Shown: positions 43,020 to 51,782 of the stretch, in pieces
How positions within the stretch are numbered: position 1 is the first letter of the stretch
Layout: the number at the start of each line of letters is the position of its first letter
Assembly (NCBI RefSeq): GCF_030269605.1
Contig: NZ_BSTQ01000002.1
Span: 1 to 64,000, forward strand
Length of the DNA stretch: 64,000 nucleotides
DNA from: Lentzea sp. NBRC 105346
GTDB lineage: Bacteria > Actinomycetota > Actinomycetes > Mycobacteriales > Pseudonocardiaceae
Direction: 5' to 3'
Notes under the pieces: generated by a model
Databases searched by the model: none
Seen by the model: only the letters and a program-made list of their open reading frames with translations
Told to the model about the DNA's origin: nothing
Program-made: the position numbers and the translations under genes

Positions 43020-44127
43020 GCCCCCGAGCGTAGTAGCCGTGCCACCCGGCCGGCGCGTCTTCGAGATCGTCCCACCGCGGCAGGTAGTGCTGCAGGAACA
43101 CCTGCCCGACGAGCTCGCCGCGGCTGCGCACCCCGGTCTTGTCGAAGATCGACTTGAGGTGGTCCTGCACGGTGTACGCGGAGACCGACAACTGCTGAGC
43201 CATCTCCTTGGTGGACCGGCCCTCGATGCACAACCTGGTCACCGCACACTCGCGGACGGACAGGCCGTAGGCGAGCGCGACCAGCGGAGCCACCTCGCCC
43301 GCCGGGGCGGGCTGGATGACAACGACGGTGCGGCCCGGCGGTGAGCCGGACAGGACGCTGCCGTACAGCAGCAGCCAGCCGCCGGTGTGGGTCTGCGCAC
43401 GGGTGCGGGCCGCGAGGCGCAGCGGGTCGCCGCCGGCACGGGCGCGGGCGGCCACCGCCTGCACGATGCGCGACTCGGCGGGGGTGGGTGGAGGTGGGTG
43501 TTCGACCAGCTGGTCGATCCAATGCGAAGCGGCCGGGGTGAGGGACTCGGCCTGGCCGTGCTCGTCGAACACGATCACGCCGGGGCCGTCGTTGGACGGG
43601 ACGAGATCGGCGACCGTGGCGCTGACCAGCGCGCGGCGGGCACCGGCGGCGATGTGCCGCGACAGTGAGGCCAGCAGGCGCACCTCGTCCTCGGTGTACC
43701 ACGGCCGGTCGGCCTCGCGCAGGAACCCGGCGGCCGCCCAGTAGTTGCCGTCGACCACGAAGGAACCGCGCAGCTCGTCGCCGATGCCGTACTCGGAGTG
43801 ACTGCGGTTGCGGGCGCTGCGCATCAGGTCACCGTGGGTGGCGATGCTGGTGGCTCCGGCGAACCGGCCGCTCTGCGCCAGGAACGCCCACTTGTTGACG
43901 TCCTCGATGACGAACTCGTGCTCGGCCAGCCAGAAGCCGGAACAGCCGACGTTGCGGTTGACGCTGCCGGTCAGCAGCACGGTGCCGGGATCGACGGAGT
44001 GCCAGCAGCTGCCGTCGAACGGGATCACGCGGCGCAGCGCGTCGTCGACCGCGGTCGCGAAGCTCACCCAGTCCAGTCCGTCGGAGGCGAGCCCGCGTAC
44101 CTGGTCGGTCAGGCGGCGAACGTCCAC
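43009..44127 (-). CDS. LuxR-family transcriptional regulator with GAF-like N-terminal region
   Basis: The product is 372 aa from GTG 44127. Residues 1-180 look like the N-terminal sensory region seen in many actinobacterial LuxR proteins (FDGSCWHSVDPGTVLLTGSVN, WYTEDEVRLLASLSRHIAAGARRAL). The C-terminal HTH reads LSVRECAVTRLCIEGRSTKEMAQQLSVSAYTVQDHLKSIFDKTGVRSRGELV. It is divergent from an O-methyltransferase gene, with a perfect palindrome between them, and probably regulates it. The ligand is unknown. Confidence 0.88.
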   Translation of the reverse strand: MDVRRLTDQVRGLASDGLDWVSFATAVDDALRRVIPFDGSCWHSVDPGTVLLTGSVNRNVGCSGFWLAEHEFVIEDVNKWAFLAQSGRFAGATSIATHGDLMRSARNRSHSEYGIGDELRGSFVVDGNYWAAAGFLREADRPWYTEDEVRLLASLSRHIAAGARRALVSATVADLVPSNDGPGVIVFDEHGQAESLTPAASHWIDQLVEHPPPPTPAESRIVQAVAARARAGGDPLRLAARTRAQTHTGGWLLLYGSVLSGSPPGRTVVVIQPAPAGEVAPLVALAYGLSVRECAVTRLCIEGRSTKEMAQQLSVSAYTVQDHLKSIFDKTGVRSRGELVGQVFLQHYLPRWDDLEDAPAGWHGYYARGHGG

Positions 44128-44163
44128 TCCCGAATGGTAGGTACCGCGGCCGGACCACGTGAG

Positions 44164-44179
44164 CCCCAGATTTCTGGGG
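44164..44179. promoter_or_regulatory. Palindrome between the luxR and O-methyltransferase genes
   Basis: CCCCAGA-TT-TCTGGGG is a perfect 7+2+7 dyad 37 bp from the luxR start, a plausible LuxR operator. Confidence 0.5.
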
Positions 44180-44208
44180 GGACGGCCGCCGAAAACCCCA
44201 CACAGATG

Positions 44209-44243
44209 GGATCGTGCCCGCAAGCCTCAGAACCCCACGATCC
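44209..44243. repeat. Inverted repeat in the O-methyltransferase leader
   Basis: GGATCGTG (44209-44216) and CACGATCC (44236-44243) form a perfect 8-bp inverted repeat ending 5 bp before the methyltransferase ATG. It could be a second operator or a leader hairpin that masks the ribosome binding site; no clear Shine-Dalgarno is seen. Confidence 0.4.
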
Positions 44244-44248
44244 AACGT

Positions 44249-45229
44249 ATGACAACCACCGTTTCCCCGGAACCGATCATGCGGATCGCCGCCGGGTTCA
44301 TGGCCGCCAAGCACCTGTTCGCAGCGAGCGAGCTGGGCATCTTCGAGGCGCTCGGCGACGCGCCCGCCACCCTCGAGGCGCTGGCCGCCCGCACCGGGCT
44401 GACCCGGCGCTCCACCCGGATCAGCGCCGACGCGATGGTCGCGCTCGGCCTGCTGGAACGCGACGACGACCACTACCGCAACTCGCCGGCCGCCACGGCG
44501 TACCTCGCGGGCGGCGACAGCGACCTCCGGCCGCTGCTGACGTTCTGGGACCAGATCAGCTACCCGTCGTGGTGCACCCTGACGCAAGCCCTGACCACCG
44601 GCGTCGTGCGCGAGATCGTCCTGGAAGACGCCGAGCACCAGCGGATCGCGTGCGCGGGCATCGAGGCGGTCCTGGCCGGGCCTGCACATGCGCTCACCGA
44701 AATGCTCGACGGGCACCACCGGCTGTTGGACATCGGTGGCGGGACGGGCTCCTGGTCGATCGCCGCCGTCAACCGGCACCCGCAGCTCGAGGCCACCGTG
44801 GTCGACCTGCCCGTGGTGACCGAATTCGCCCGGAAGCGGATCGCCGAAGCCGGGTGTGCCGACCGGATCCAGGTCGTCGCCGCCAACGCGCTGGAGGATC
44901 CGTTGCCCGGCGACCACGACGTGCTCCTCGTCGCCAACGTGATCCACTACTACTCCCCCGAGACCAACCTCGAACTGCTGCGGCGCATCCGGAAAGCCGC
45001 CCCGCCGAACGCGCGGCTGCTGCTCGCCGACTTCTGGACCGACCCCACCCACACCCAGCCCCTGCACGCGGCGTTGATGGCGGGCGAGTTCGCGGTGCAC
45101 GTGCGCGAGGGCGACGTCTACAGCGTCGACGAGGTGGCCGGCTGGCTCGGCGAGACCGGGTGGGACTTCCAGGGGCACCAGCCGCTGGTGGGGCCGCAGA
45201 GCCTGATCACCGCCACTGCGAGGGGCTGA
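44249..45229 (+). CDS. Plant-type O-methyltransferase (ASMT/hydroxyindole O-methyltransferase-like)
   Basis: The product is 326 aa from ATG 44249. An N-terminal winged-helix dimerisation domain (AAKHLFAASELGIFEALGDAPATLEALAARTGLTRRSTRI) precedes the SAM domain with LLDIGGGTGSWSIAAVNRHPQLEATVVDLP and VLLVANVIHYYSPE. Such enzymes methylate phenolic or polyketide hydroxyls in secondary metabolism. No biosynthetic core enzyme is next to it. The longer frame from 44159 shows no family similarity before 44249. Confidence 0.88.
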   Translation: MTTTVSPEPIMRIAAGFMAAKHLFAASELGIFEALGDAPATLEALAARTGLTRRSTRISADAMVALGLLERDDDHYRNSPAATAYLAGGDSDLRPLLTFWDQISYPSWCTLTQALTTGVVREIVLEDAEHQRIACAGIEAVLAGPAHALTEMLDGHHRLLDIGGGTGSWSIAAVNRHPQLEATVVDLPVVTEFARKRIAEAGCADRIQVVAANALEDPLPGDHDVLLVANVIHYYSPETNLELLRRIRKAAPPNARLLLADFWTDPTHTQPLHAALMAGEFAVHVREGDVYSVDEVAGWLGETGWDFQGHQPLVGPQSLITATARG

Positions 45230-45266
45230 CCGGCGGCTCTCAGCGGGCGCGACCTACCATCGGTGC

Positions 45267-46181
45267 GTGTCCCGTTTGACCGCTCTGCTCGTGTCCATCC
45301 AGCGCGCCCTGGCCATCGCCGCCGTCATCGCCCAGGGCGGGATCGCGGTCACCGGTTCGATCGTGCGGGTCACCGGCTCCGGGCTCGGCTGCCCGACGTG
45401 GCCGGAGTGCGTGCGCGGCAGCGTGGTGCCGGTGGAACACCCGGACCTCGCCGCGGTGCACCAGTGGATCGAGTTCGGCAACCGCACGCTCACCGGTGTG
45501 GTCGGCGTCATCACCGGGCTGTGCCTCCTCGCCGCCTGGTTGAACGAGCCGCGCCGCAGGCGCGTGGTCGTGCTCGCCGCGATTCAGCTGGGTGGCGTGG
45601 CGTTGCAGGCGGTCCTCGGCGGCATCACGGTGCTGACCGGGCTGGTGTGGTGGAGCGTGTCCGTCCACTTCCTGGTGTCGATGGGCTTGGTGTGGTTCGC
45701 GGTGCTGCTGGTGAAGGCGATCGGCGAGGGCGACGGTCCCGCGCGGCCGCTCGTGCAGCCGGGCCTGGTGAAGCTGCAGGTCGCGCAGGCGGTGGCGTTG
45801 TTCGCACTGCTGCTCGCGGGCACGTTCGTCACGGCCGCCGGGCCGCACGCCGGGGACTCGACCACGCCGCGGCTCGCCGTGCCGGTCGCGACCCTGGCGC
45901 AGCTGCACGCGGACCTGCTGTTCCTGTTCCTGGGCATGCTGGTCGCGATGGGCTTCCTGCACCGGTCGCGGCCCTACTGGATCCTCGTCGCGACCGTGGT
46001 CGCGCAGGGTGCGCTGGGCATGATCCAGTACTGGACGGGCGTGCCCGAGGTGCTCGTGTCGCTGCACGTGCTCGGGGCCGGCGCGGTCGTGGTCGCGACC
46101 GCCGCGTTGTGGGTGTCGACGCGCGAACGTGCTAACACCGAGTCCACTGTGGACGAACGCGAGCTAGTGGCCGCCCAGTAG
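45267..46181 (+). CDS. ctaA: Heme A synthase CtaA (COX15 family)
   Basis: The product is 304 aa, eight transmembrane helices, with the duplicated four-helix pattern of CtaA. The GSGLGCPTWPEC loop carries the conserved disulfide cysteines of Gram-positive CtaA. Heme-ligand histidines occur in AAVHQWIEFGNR, WWSVSVHFLVSM, LAQLHADLLFLFLG and LVSLHVLGAG. It converts heme O to heme A for cytochrome aa3 oxidase. In mycobacteria it lies next to the ABC pair, mptB and sufR; here it is displaced from them by ~14 kb. Its end overlaps the convergent ankyrin gene by 18 bp. Confidence 0.93.
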   Translation: MSRLTALLVSIQRALAIAAVIAQGGIAVTGSIVRVTGSGLGCPTWPECVRGSVVPVEHPDLAAVHQWIEFGNRTLTGVVGVITGLCLLAAWLNEPRRRRVVVLAAIQLGGVALQAVLGGITVLTGLVWWSVSVHFLVSMGLVWFAVLLVKAIGEGDGPARPLVQPGLVKLQVAQAVALFALLLAGTFVTAAGPHAGDSTTPRLAVPVATLAQLHADLLFLFLGMLVAMGFLHRSRPYWILVATVVAQGALGMIQYWTGVPEVLVSLHVLGAGAVVVATAALWVSTRERANTESTVDERELVAAQ

Positions 46182-47270
46182 TTCTTCGGCTTCGGTCTGG
46201 TTGTTGTGCCGCGCCCAGTTCTGGGGCGTTGAGTCGAAGCTGGCGTCCTTCAACGAACGGTCGGCGCCGCCGTCAAGCAGCGCCGTGATGACCTCGAGGT
46301 GCCCCTGCTCGGCCGCCAGGTGCAACGCGGTGACGCCCTCACCGTGCATGGGGCCGCCGAACGTCGCCTGCCGGTTCGGGTCCGCGCCGAGCTTCAGCAG
46401 GGTTTCCACTGCGTGCCGCCGGTTGCACCACGAAGCCCACGCCAGGGCCGTGCCGCGGTAAACGTCCGCGTCGATCCGCGCACCACGCTTGAGCAGCGGC
46501 TCGAACACCTCGGTCCGGTCGTTGCGAGCGGCCCAGCTCAACGCCTCGTCGACCACTTCCTGCGAGTCGTCGGTGGGCCACCAGCGCGGAAACCCGCTGT
46601 GCGGCCGGTAGAACTGCCTGCCGGCACCGGGATCCACGGCCAGGTCGAGGTTGCCCAGACCGGCGGCGACGCGCAGGTTAGGCGGGTGAACCCCGTGCTG
46701 TGCCAGGAGATCAGCGGTCTCCGTGTGTCCCCAGAAAAGCGCGACAGCCAGGGGTGTGCCGCCGTCGCCGCGTGCGGACACGTCGGTGGGCGCACCGGCG
46801 TCGAGAAGTAGCTGCGACATCGCCGGCAGGCCCCGGTAGGCGGCCTGGTGCAGAGCGGTCCACCCGTGCACGTTCTGGTGCGCGACGTTCGCACCGGCCT
46901 TCAGCAGCACCTTGACGAGCCGCTCGTCGCACGTCGCCGCCGCCATCCCGAGCAGGTCGTTGCCGTTGGTACCACTGGCTTTGGCGAGCTCCGGGTAGTT
47001 GGACAGGATGGCCTGCAACTCACCGGGGTTGTACGTCTCGATCGCCTGGTACGCGCGGGCGAACGGCCGCGGCTTGCGAATGTGCTTGGCGAGCTCGCGC
47101 CAGTCCGCGCACCCGTGCTCACGCGCCACGACCTCACGCGCACCCTCCTCGGTCAGGGGCACGTCGCCGAAGATCCCCAACGCCGTCGGCGTCGCATCCC
47201 ACGCGGACGCGAGCAGCCCACGGGCGCGCTCTTCGTAGTAGTCGATGTCATCCCTGAACGGGTGCCACAT
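46164..47270 (-). CDS. Ankyrin-repeat protein
   Basis: The product is 368 aa. At least five ankyrin repeats are visible from about residue 100 on: GNDLLGMAAATCDERLVKVLLKAGA, HGWTALHQAAYRGLPAMSQLLLDAGA, GGTPLAVALFWGHTETADLLAQHG, and late GVTALHLAAEQGHLEVITALLDGGADRSLKDASF. No signal peptide or membrane segment is seen, so it is a cytosolic protein-binding scaffold with an unknown partner. The N-terminal ~70 residues have no repeat but recur in actinobacterial ankyrin proteins. Confidence 0.88.
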   Translation of the reverse strand: MWHPFRDDIDYYEERARGLLASAWDATPTALGIFGDVPLTEEGAREVVAREHGCADWRELAKHIRKPRPFARAYQAIETYNPGELQAILSNYPELAKASGTNGNDLLGMAAATCDERLVKVLLKAGANVAHQNVHGWTALHQAAYRGLPAMSQLLLDAGAPTDVSARGDGGTPLAVALFWGHTETADLLAQHGVHPPNLRVAAGLGNLDLAVDPGAGRQFYRPHSGFPRWWPTDDSQEVVDEALSWAARNDRTEVFEPLLKRGARIDADVYRGTALAWASWCNRRHAVETLLKLGADPNRQATFGGPMHGEGVTALHLAAEQGHLEVITALLDGGADRSLKDASFDSTPQNWARHNNQTEAEELLGGH

Positions 47271-47279
47271 GCCACCACG

Positions 47280-47744
47280 CTACTTGGGCGCGGCAGGCCT
47301 GCGCTCCCACAACGGCGGAAGCTCGTCCGCCAGCCACGTGTACAGCTGGTCGACGGTCCGCAGCCGCATCGCCCGCTCGGGATCGCCGCTGAGCAACCGC
47401 ATCCCGGACTCGGTCAGGTCCCGCACGCTGACCAGCGCGTCCAGCTTGCGTTGCACGAGATCCGCCCACCGCTTCTCGTCGATGCGGTACTGGGCCGCCT
47501 GCCGGCCGCGCCGGGTCCGCTTCGTCACCAGGCCCGCGCTCACCAGGAACTTGAGGTTCGTGCTGATCGAGCCGCTGCTCGCTTCCAGCTCCTGCGAGAG
47601 TTCGGCGGCGGTGCGTTCGCTTGGCTGGCAGATCAGGAGGTAGCCGAGGATGCGTCCGCCGATCAACGGGATGCCCTCTTCGGCGAAGTGGGCGGCGAAG
47701 CGCTCGATCCAGGCCGACAGCCGGGTTTCCCGTCCGATGCTCAC
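47280..47744 (-). CDS. GbsR/MarR-type winged-helix regulator
   Basis: The product is 154 aa from GTG 47744, preceded by GGAGG at a short spacing. The frame opens further upstream, but the family begins at SIGRETRLSAWIERFAAHFAEEGIPLIGGRILGYLLIC. The HTH ERTAAELSQELEASSGSISTNLKFLVSAGLVTKR and a basic wing follow. GbsR-like proteins often repress adjacent transport or efflux genes; the nearest same-strand gene is the ankyrin gene, 9 bp downstream. Confidence 0.82.
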   Translation of the reverse strand: MSIGRETRLSAWIERFAAHFAEEGIPLIGGRILGYLLICQPSERTAAELSQELEASSGSISTNLKFLVSAGLVTKRTRRGRQAAQYRIDEKRWADLVQRKLDALVSVRDLTESGMRLLSGDPERAMRLRTVDQLYTWLADELPPLWERRPAAPK

Positions 47745-47892
47745 GACACCTCCGGTCAGGCTTCGGTCAACACTGAAACCATAGTATGGATCTTCGACGC
47801 GCGGTGCAACGACACGCGGTTGGGCCGTTAGGGGAATCGTCTGAGATTCGCCGACGAGCGATACTGGGATGTTCCTCGGAGGGGGTGGCGTC

Positions 47893-48294
47893 ATGGCAAT
47901 TCTCCGCTGGCTCGTTCCCTCGATGACTCTGCAGATGGAGCTCCCCGGCCACAAGGCGGTTGCGCCGCACACCAACCACACCTACGCACCACAGTGCACC
48001 TTCGAACCCTGCTCGATGATCTTCCCGTCGCGGCGGACCAAGAACGACCTGCCCGTTTGCCGGGGGAGCGGAAAACTCGAAGCGAGTGTCAGGCCGAGGC
48101 CCGAACACGACCCCGCGATCACCGTCATGCGGAAGCTGCACGTCTGCAAGGTGTGCGGGCTGGAGCTTCTACTCGTTCCTAAGCACGCCAACAGCCGGAG
48201 CGTCGACGTAGGCGAGGAGAACCAACACCTGAACAGCCCGAACGTGCTCTCGCAGCGAAAACGAGGCTTCGCCAGCTACCCCAAGAGCCGCTGA
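47893..48294 (+). CDS. Unknown small cysteine-containing protein, coupled to the next gene
   Basis: The product is 133 aa from ATG 47893, chosen because GGAGGGGG lies ~8 nt upstream; ATG 47869 is an alternative. It contains CTFEPC, a later single Cys, and a CKVCGLE motif, which together could bind a metal. No family is recognised. Its stop overlaps the start of the membrane protein gene (TGATG). Slightly less GC-extreme codon use than neighbours is visible. Reality is supported mainly by coupling and the ribosome site. Confidence 0.5.
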   Translation: MAILRWLVPSMTLQMELPGHKAVAPHTNHTYAPQCTFEPCSMIFPSRRTKNDLPVCRGSGKLEASVRPRPEHDPAITVMRKLHVCKVCGLELLLVPKHANSRSVDVGEENQHLNSPNVLSQRKRGFASYPKSR

Positions 48295-49358
48295 TGTGGA
48301 TCGCAGGCCTCCTCACGTCCGGAACGGCATCACTCGGACGCCTCGTCATGGTCGGGCTACTCCCGAACACGCTGCTGGTGTCGACCGTGCTGGTGCTGTT
48401 GCGCGCGAACAGCTTCGGAGGGCGTAGCCAGTGGAGCCGCGTCCTGCCGTCGGACGTCGCGGGTGGTGTAGTCGGAGGACTGGCACTGCTGGTCGCGGTC
48501 GTGCTGCTGACCGTTCTGCTGCAACCGTTCCAGATTCGCGTCGTGCGGGTCGTCGAGGGGTATTGGGAGGGCTGGTCGATAACCGCACGCCTGGCTCCCC
48601 TGTTCACCGAACTCCAGTACCGCAAGGTCAAACGGCTACGTGACCTGGACAACCAGCTGCAAGCGCACACTGAGGAACTCGAGGATCGAGGTCGCCTCGT
48701 GGGCACTCTCGTGGAGCGCAGCCGCAACTCTCGCGACTATGCACGCAAGTTGTCCGACTCTCGACGGATACAACGCAAGCTCCAGCGTTATCCGAGTCAT
48801 GACCCGGATGAATCTCGGCCGCATGAATCCCTGCTGCCGACAGCCCTCGGCAACGCTTTGCGCACAACCGAACTCACCGCGGGCGAGCGGTACGGACTGC
48901 ACACCTTGGCATCGTTCCCCCGGTTGTACTCCGTACTCCCCGACCAGTTCAGACAGATGTACGACGCCGTCCGGAACTCCGTAGACGCCGCGGTCAACCT
49001 GTCACTCGGCTTCTTCCTCATCGCCGTCATCACAACGGTCGCCCTGCTCGATGAACCGGCAACGTATTGGATCCCCGCAAGCGCATTGGCGCTCTGCGTG
49101 TTCGCGTACGTGGGCGCCATCGCTTCAGCTTCGAGCCACGACCTGCACGTCCGCACCGCATACGACTTGTACCGCTTCGATCTGCTCAAGGCGGCACATC
49201 TCGAACTGCCGAAGACAACGGACGAGGAGGCCCAGACATTCGAAGAGCTCTCGGGTTTCTACGCCACGGAAATGCCCCAGGAACTGACAACAGAGTCGCG
49301 TCCCGACTGGACGTACGTGCATCACGAGAAAGACGAGGACACACCTAAACCCACGTGA
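48294..49358 (+). CDS. Membrane protein with cytosolic coiled coil, unknown function
   Basis: The product is 354 aa. Two N-terminal helices (about 1-28 and 55-80) enclose a short loop. A charged, possibly coiled-coil region follows (YRKVKRLRDLDNQLQAHTEELEDRGRL, about 100-190). Two more helices occur near 225-270, before a cytosolic acidic tail. No named family is recognised. It is coupled with the preceding small cysteine protein and overlaps the LiaF-like gene by 14 bp at its 3' end. The pair looks like an uncharacterised envelope-associated system. Confidence 0.7.
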   Translation: MWIAGLLTSGTASLGRLVMVGLLPNTLLVSTVLVLLRANSFGGRSQWSRVLPSDVAGGVVGGLALLVAVVLLTVLLQPFQIRVVRVVEGYWEGWSITARLAPLFTELQYRKVKRLRDLDNQLQAHTEELEDRGRLVGTLVERSRNSRDYARKLSDSRRIQRKLQRYPSHDPDESRPHESLLPTALGNALRTTELTAGERYGLHTLASFPRLYSVLPDQFRQMYDAVRNSVDAAVNLSLGFFLIAVITTVALLDEPATYWIPASALALCVFAYVGAIASASSHDLHVRTAYDLYRFDLLKAAHLELPKTTDEEAQTFEELSGFYATEMPQELTTESRPDWTYVHHEKDEDTPKPT

Positions 49359-50079
49359 CCTTCACCAGGCCCGCGACTCCCAGCACCCGTAGATCAACCT
49401 TCTGGGGCGCGTTGGAGTCGTGGTATGTCGGCATCGGCTCCTCGGACAGGTGCACTAGTAGTCCACCTTCGGTGCGTACCTGACCCACCGACCAGTTGCG
49501 CGGCAGAACCAAGCGGACACAGCCCAGGAACACGGTCGCATGCACGATCAGCGCACCTGACGACTCTCCCCGGAGGTCGACGACGTCGATCACGCGCGTG
49601 AAGTCGACCTGCAACTCTCCCAAGAACACCCGAGGCCGTACGACACCAACCACCTGCGCGGGTGCTCGCACGAAACCGGTGACCGCGAACCTCGTCCACA
49701 TCGGCTTTCGGCGTCCCCACAAGGACACCAGTAGCAACAGTGCGCCGACGATCACGACCACGGCAGGCAGCAGGACGTTCAATACGGTCGACGTGGCGAC
49801 ACCGCGTCGCAACGCCAAAGCCACCAGCGCGACCATCGCCAGCAGGCCGGGCGCGAGCACCGACTCCAAGCGGAACACCGAGCGGGCGACGTTGACACCC
49901 GCGAGCACGAGGAGCAGGACAGGCCACTCGCGGGCGAAGAATTCCCACGCCGCGGAGAGGCGGTTGAGGGTGTCGCCGGCGGCGAACGCACCGAGCGCGA
50001 TCAGGACCAGGCCGAAGCCGACCCACGCGTGCGGCCTGGCGACCGGTTGGTCGTCGGTCAGCACTGGTTCGGGGGCCAC
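49345..50079 (-). CDS. LiaF-like membrane protein (toast-rack domain)
   Basis: The product is 244 aa. It has an N-terminal membrane part with about four helices (WVGFGLVLIALGAFAAGD to LLPAVVVIVGALLLLVSLWG). The C-terminal beta-rich domain resembles the cell wall-active antibiotics response/LiaF toast-rack fold (FLGELQVDFTRVIDVVDLRGESSGALIVHATVFLGCVRLVLPRNWSV). LiaF proteins modulate envelope stress kinases, but no LiaRS pair is adjacent. Confidence 0.72.
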   Translation of the reverse strand: MAPEPVLTDDQPVARPHAWVGFGLVLIALGAFAAGDTLNRLSAAWEFFAREWPVLLLVLAGVNVARSVFRLESVLAPGLLAMVALVALALRRGVATSTVLNVLLPAVVVIVGALLLLVSLWGRRKPMWTRFAVTGFVRAPAQVVGVVRPRVFLGELQVDFTRVIDVVDLRGESSGALIVHATVFLGCVRLVLPRNWSVGQVRTEGGLLVHLSEEPMPTYHDSNAPQKVDLRVLGVAGLVKVTWV

Positions 50080-50158
50080 AGAAGCAGGGTAAACCCGCGA
50101 CCGATCTTCGGGGACTGCTCCGGTTGGCTGTCAGCAGCTGTCAACGTGTGGCACTTTG

Positions 50159-50187
50159 TTGACATCCGTCGATTCTTGTGAAGACTT
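50159..50187 (+). promoter_or_regulatory. Candidate promoter of the glycoside hydrolase operon
   Basis: A consensus TTGACA (50159-50164) is followed after 17 bp by AGACTT (50182-50187), a weak -10. It lies ~50 bp before the GH105 ATG. A preceding repeat of CTGTCA/TGTCAAC motifs (50129-50145) might hold an operator. Confidence 0.4.
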
Positions 50188-50237
50188 AGCGTGCCGCCGC
50201 GATCGGAATACCACCTGTCCATCGAAGGGGCTGGGAC

Positions 50238-51782
50238 ATGGCGGCAAGTGGGAGCGCTCTCAGATCGAGCGTGTTATTGGTATCTCTTATCGCTGCGCTG
50301 GTCACGGCGCCCGCGAGCGCCCAGGCGGAAACCCGCTACGAGGCCGAAAGTGCGGCGATAAACCGAGGAGTCGTCGAATCCAATCACGCCGGGTATACCG
50401 GATCCGGATTCGTGAACTACGACAACGTAACCGGAAGCTACGTCGAGTTCACGGTCACGAGCGACACCGCGCAGCCGGTGCCGCTGACCTTCCGCTACGC
50501 CAACGGGACCAGCACCAACCGGCCGCTGGACATCACCGTCAACGGCACCCTCACCACCGACGAGCTGGCATTCACAAGCACCGGCGCGTGGACGACCTGG
50601 CGCACCCAACAAGTCACGGTCGACCTGCCACAGGGCACCAGCAAGATCAGGGCGACCGCGACGACCGCCAACGGTGGGCCGAACCTCGACTCACTGACGC
50701 TAGGCAGCACCACAACACAGGACTGGTCCGTAGCAGTCGTCGAGTCGACGATGGCCACCAAGACGCCGAGTCAACTGGGCGGCTGGGGCTACCAGACGGG
50801 CCTCTACCTCTACGGCCAGTACCTCGTCTACCAGCGCACCAAGGACCCGCGGTACCTGAACTACATCAAGGCCTGGGTCGACCGCTTCGTCGACAGCAGC
50901 GGCAACATCTCCAACAGCTTCAACAACCTCGACAGCATGCTGTCCGGCCGCCTGCTGGTGATCCTGCACCGGGAAACCGGGCAGAAGAAGTACGAGACGG
51001 CCGCCCGGAAGATCCGCAACCGCCTCAACACCTACCCGCGCACCAGCGACGGCGGCTTCTGGCACTCCACCAGCGAGTCGCGGGCCAACCAGCTGTGGGC
51101 CGACGGCGTGTTCATGGTCAACCCGTTCCTCATCGAGTTCGGTAAGGAGTTCGGCGACGCGACCTACGCCAACGACGAGGCGTCGAAGCAGATGAACGTC
51201 TACGCGAGCCATCTGCAGCAGGCCAACGGGATCCTCAAGCACGCCTGGGACGAGAGCAAAGTCCAGTCGTGGGCGGACAAGACCACGGGGCTGGCGCCGG
51301 AGTACTGGTGCCGCGCCATCGGCTGGTACGGCATGGCGACGATCGACATTCTCGAGCTCCTGCCGGCGACCCACCCGCGGCGCGCGCAGATGATCACGGA
51401 CCTCCGGGAGTACGTCGCCGGACTGAGGAACTACCAGGATCCCGCTACGGGACGGTGGTTCCAGGTCGTCGACAAGGGCAGCCGCACCGACAACTGGACC
51501 GAGACCAGTTGTTCGATGATGTTCAGTTTCACGATGTCGCGTGGAGTTGAACGGGGTTACATCGACCCGAGCTACAAGGACACAGCGAAGAAGGGCTACG
51601 AAGGCGTCCTCGCCAAGACCAGCCTGAACAGCGCCGGCCGCACCGAGATCCGCGACATCTCGATCGGCACGAACGTCGGCGACTACGCGTACTACATCGC
51701 GCGCACCAGGGCCACCAACGACTTCCACGGCCTCGGCGCGTTCTTGATCATGAACGAGCAGTTCATCAGGGTAGGTGCCTAA
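50238..51782 (+). CDS. Secreted GH105 (unsaturated rhamnogalacturonyl hydrolase-like) with N-terminal CBM35-like domain
   Basis: The product is 514 aa. A signal peptide (residues 1-32) ends near PASAQAE. Residues 33-155 are a CBM35/CBM6-like beta-sandwich (RYEAESAAINRGVVESNHAGYTGSGFVNYDN to GPNLDSLTLG). Residues 160-514 form the (alpha/alpha)6 barrel of GH105: GGWGYQTGLYLYGQYLVYQRTKDPRYLNYIKAWVDRF, LWADGVFMVNPFL, EYWCRAIGWYGMATIDILELL. GH105 removes unsaturated uronic acid from pectin lyase products. Its stop and the next start overlap (TAATG). Confidence 0.85.
   Translation: MAASGSALRSSVLLVSLIAALVTAPASAQAETRYEAESAAINRGVVESNHAGYTGSGFVNYDNVTGSYVEFTVTSDTAQPVPLTFRYANGTSTNRPLDITVNGTLTTDELAFTSTGAWTTWRTQQVTVDLPQGTSKIRATATTANGGPNLDSLTLGSTTTQDWSVAVVESTMATKTPSQLGGWGYQTGLYLYGQYLVYQRTKDPRYLNYIKAWVDRFVDSSGNISNSFNNLDSMLSGRLLVILHRETGQKKYETAARKIRNRLNTYPRTSDGGFWHSTSESRANQLWADGVFMVNPFLIEFGKEFGDATYANDEASKQMNVYASHLQQANGILKHAWDESKVQSWADKTTGLAPEYWCRAIGWYGMATIDILELLPATHPRRAQMITDLREYVAGLRNYQDPATGRWFQVVDKGSRTDNWTETSCSMMFSFTMSRGVERGYIDPSYKDTAKKGYEGVLAKTSLNSAGRTEIRDISIGTNVGDYAYYIARTRATNDFHGLGAFLIMNEQFIRVGA

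Noticed and set aside
47767-48141. Minus-strand frame opposite the small cysteine protein gene
   Set aside because: The plus-strand frame has a ribosome site and a coupled downstream gene, while the minus frame has neither and no recognisable motif.
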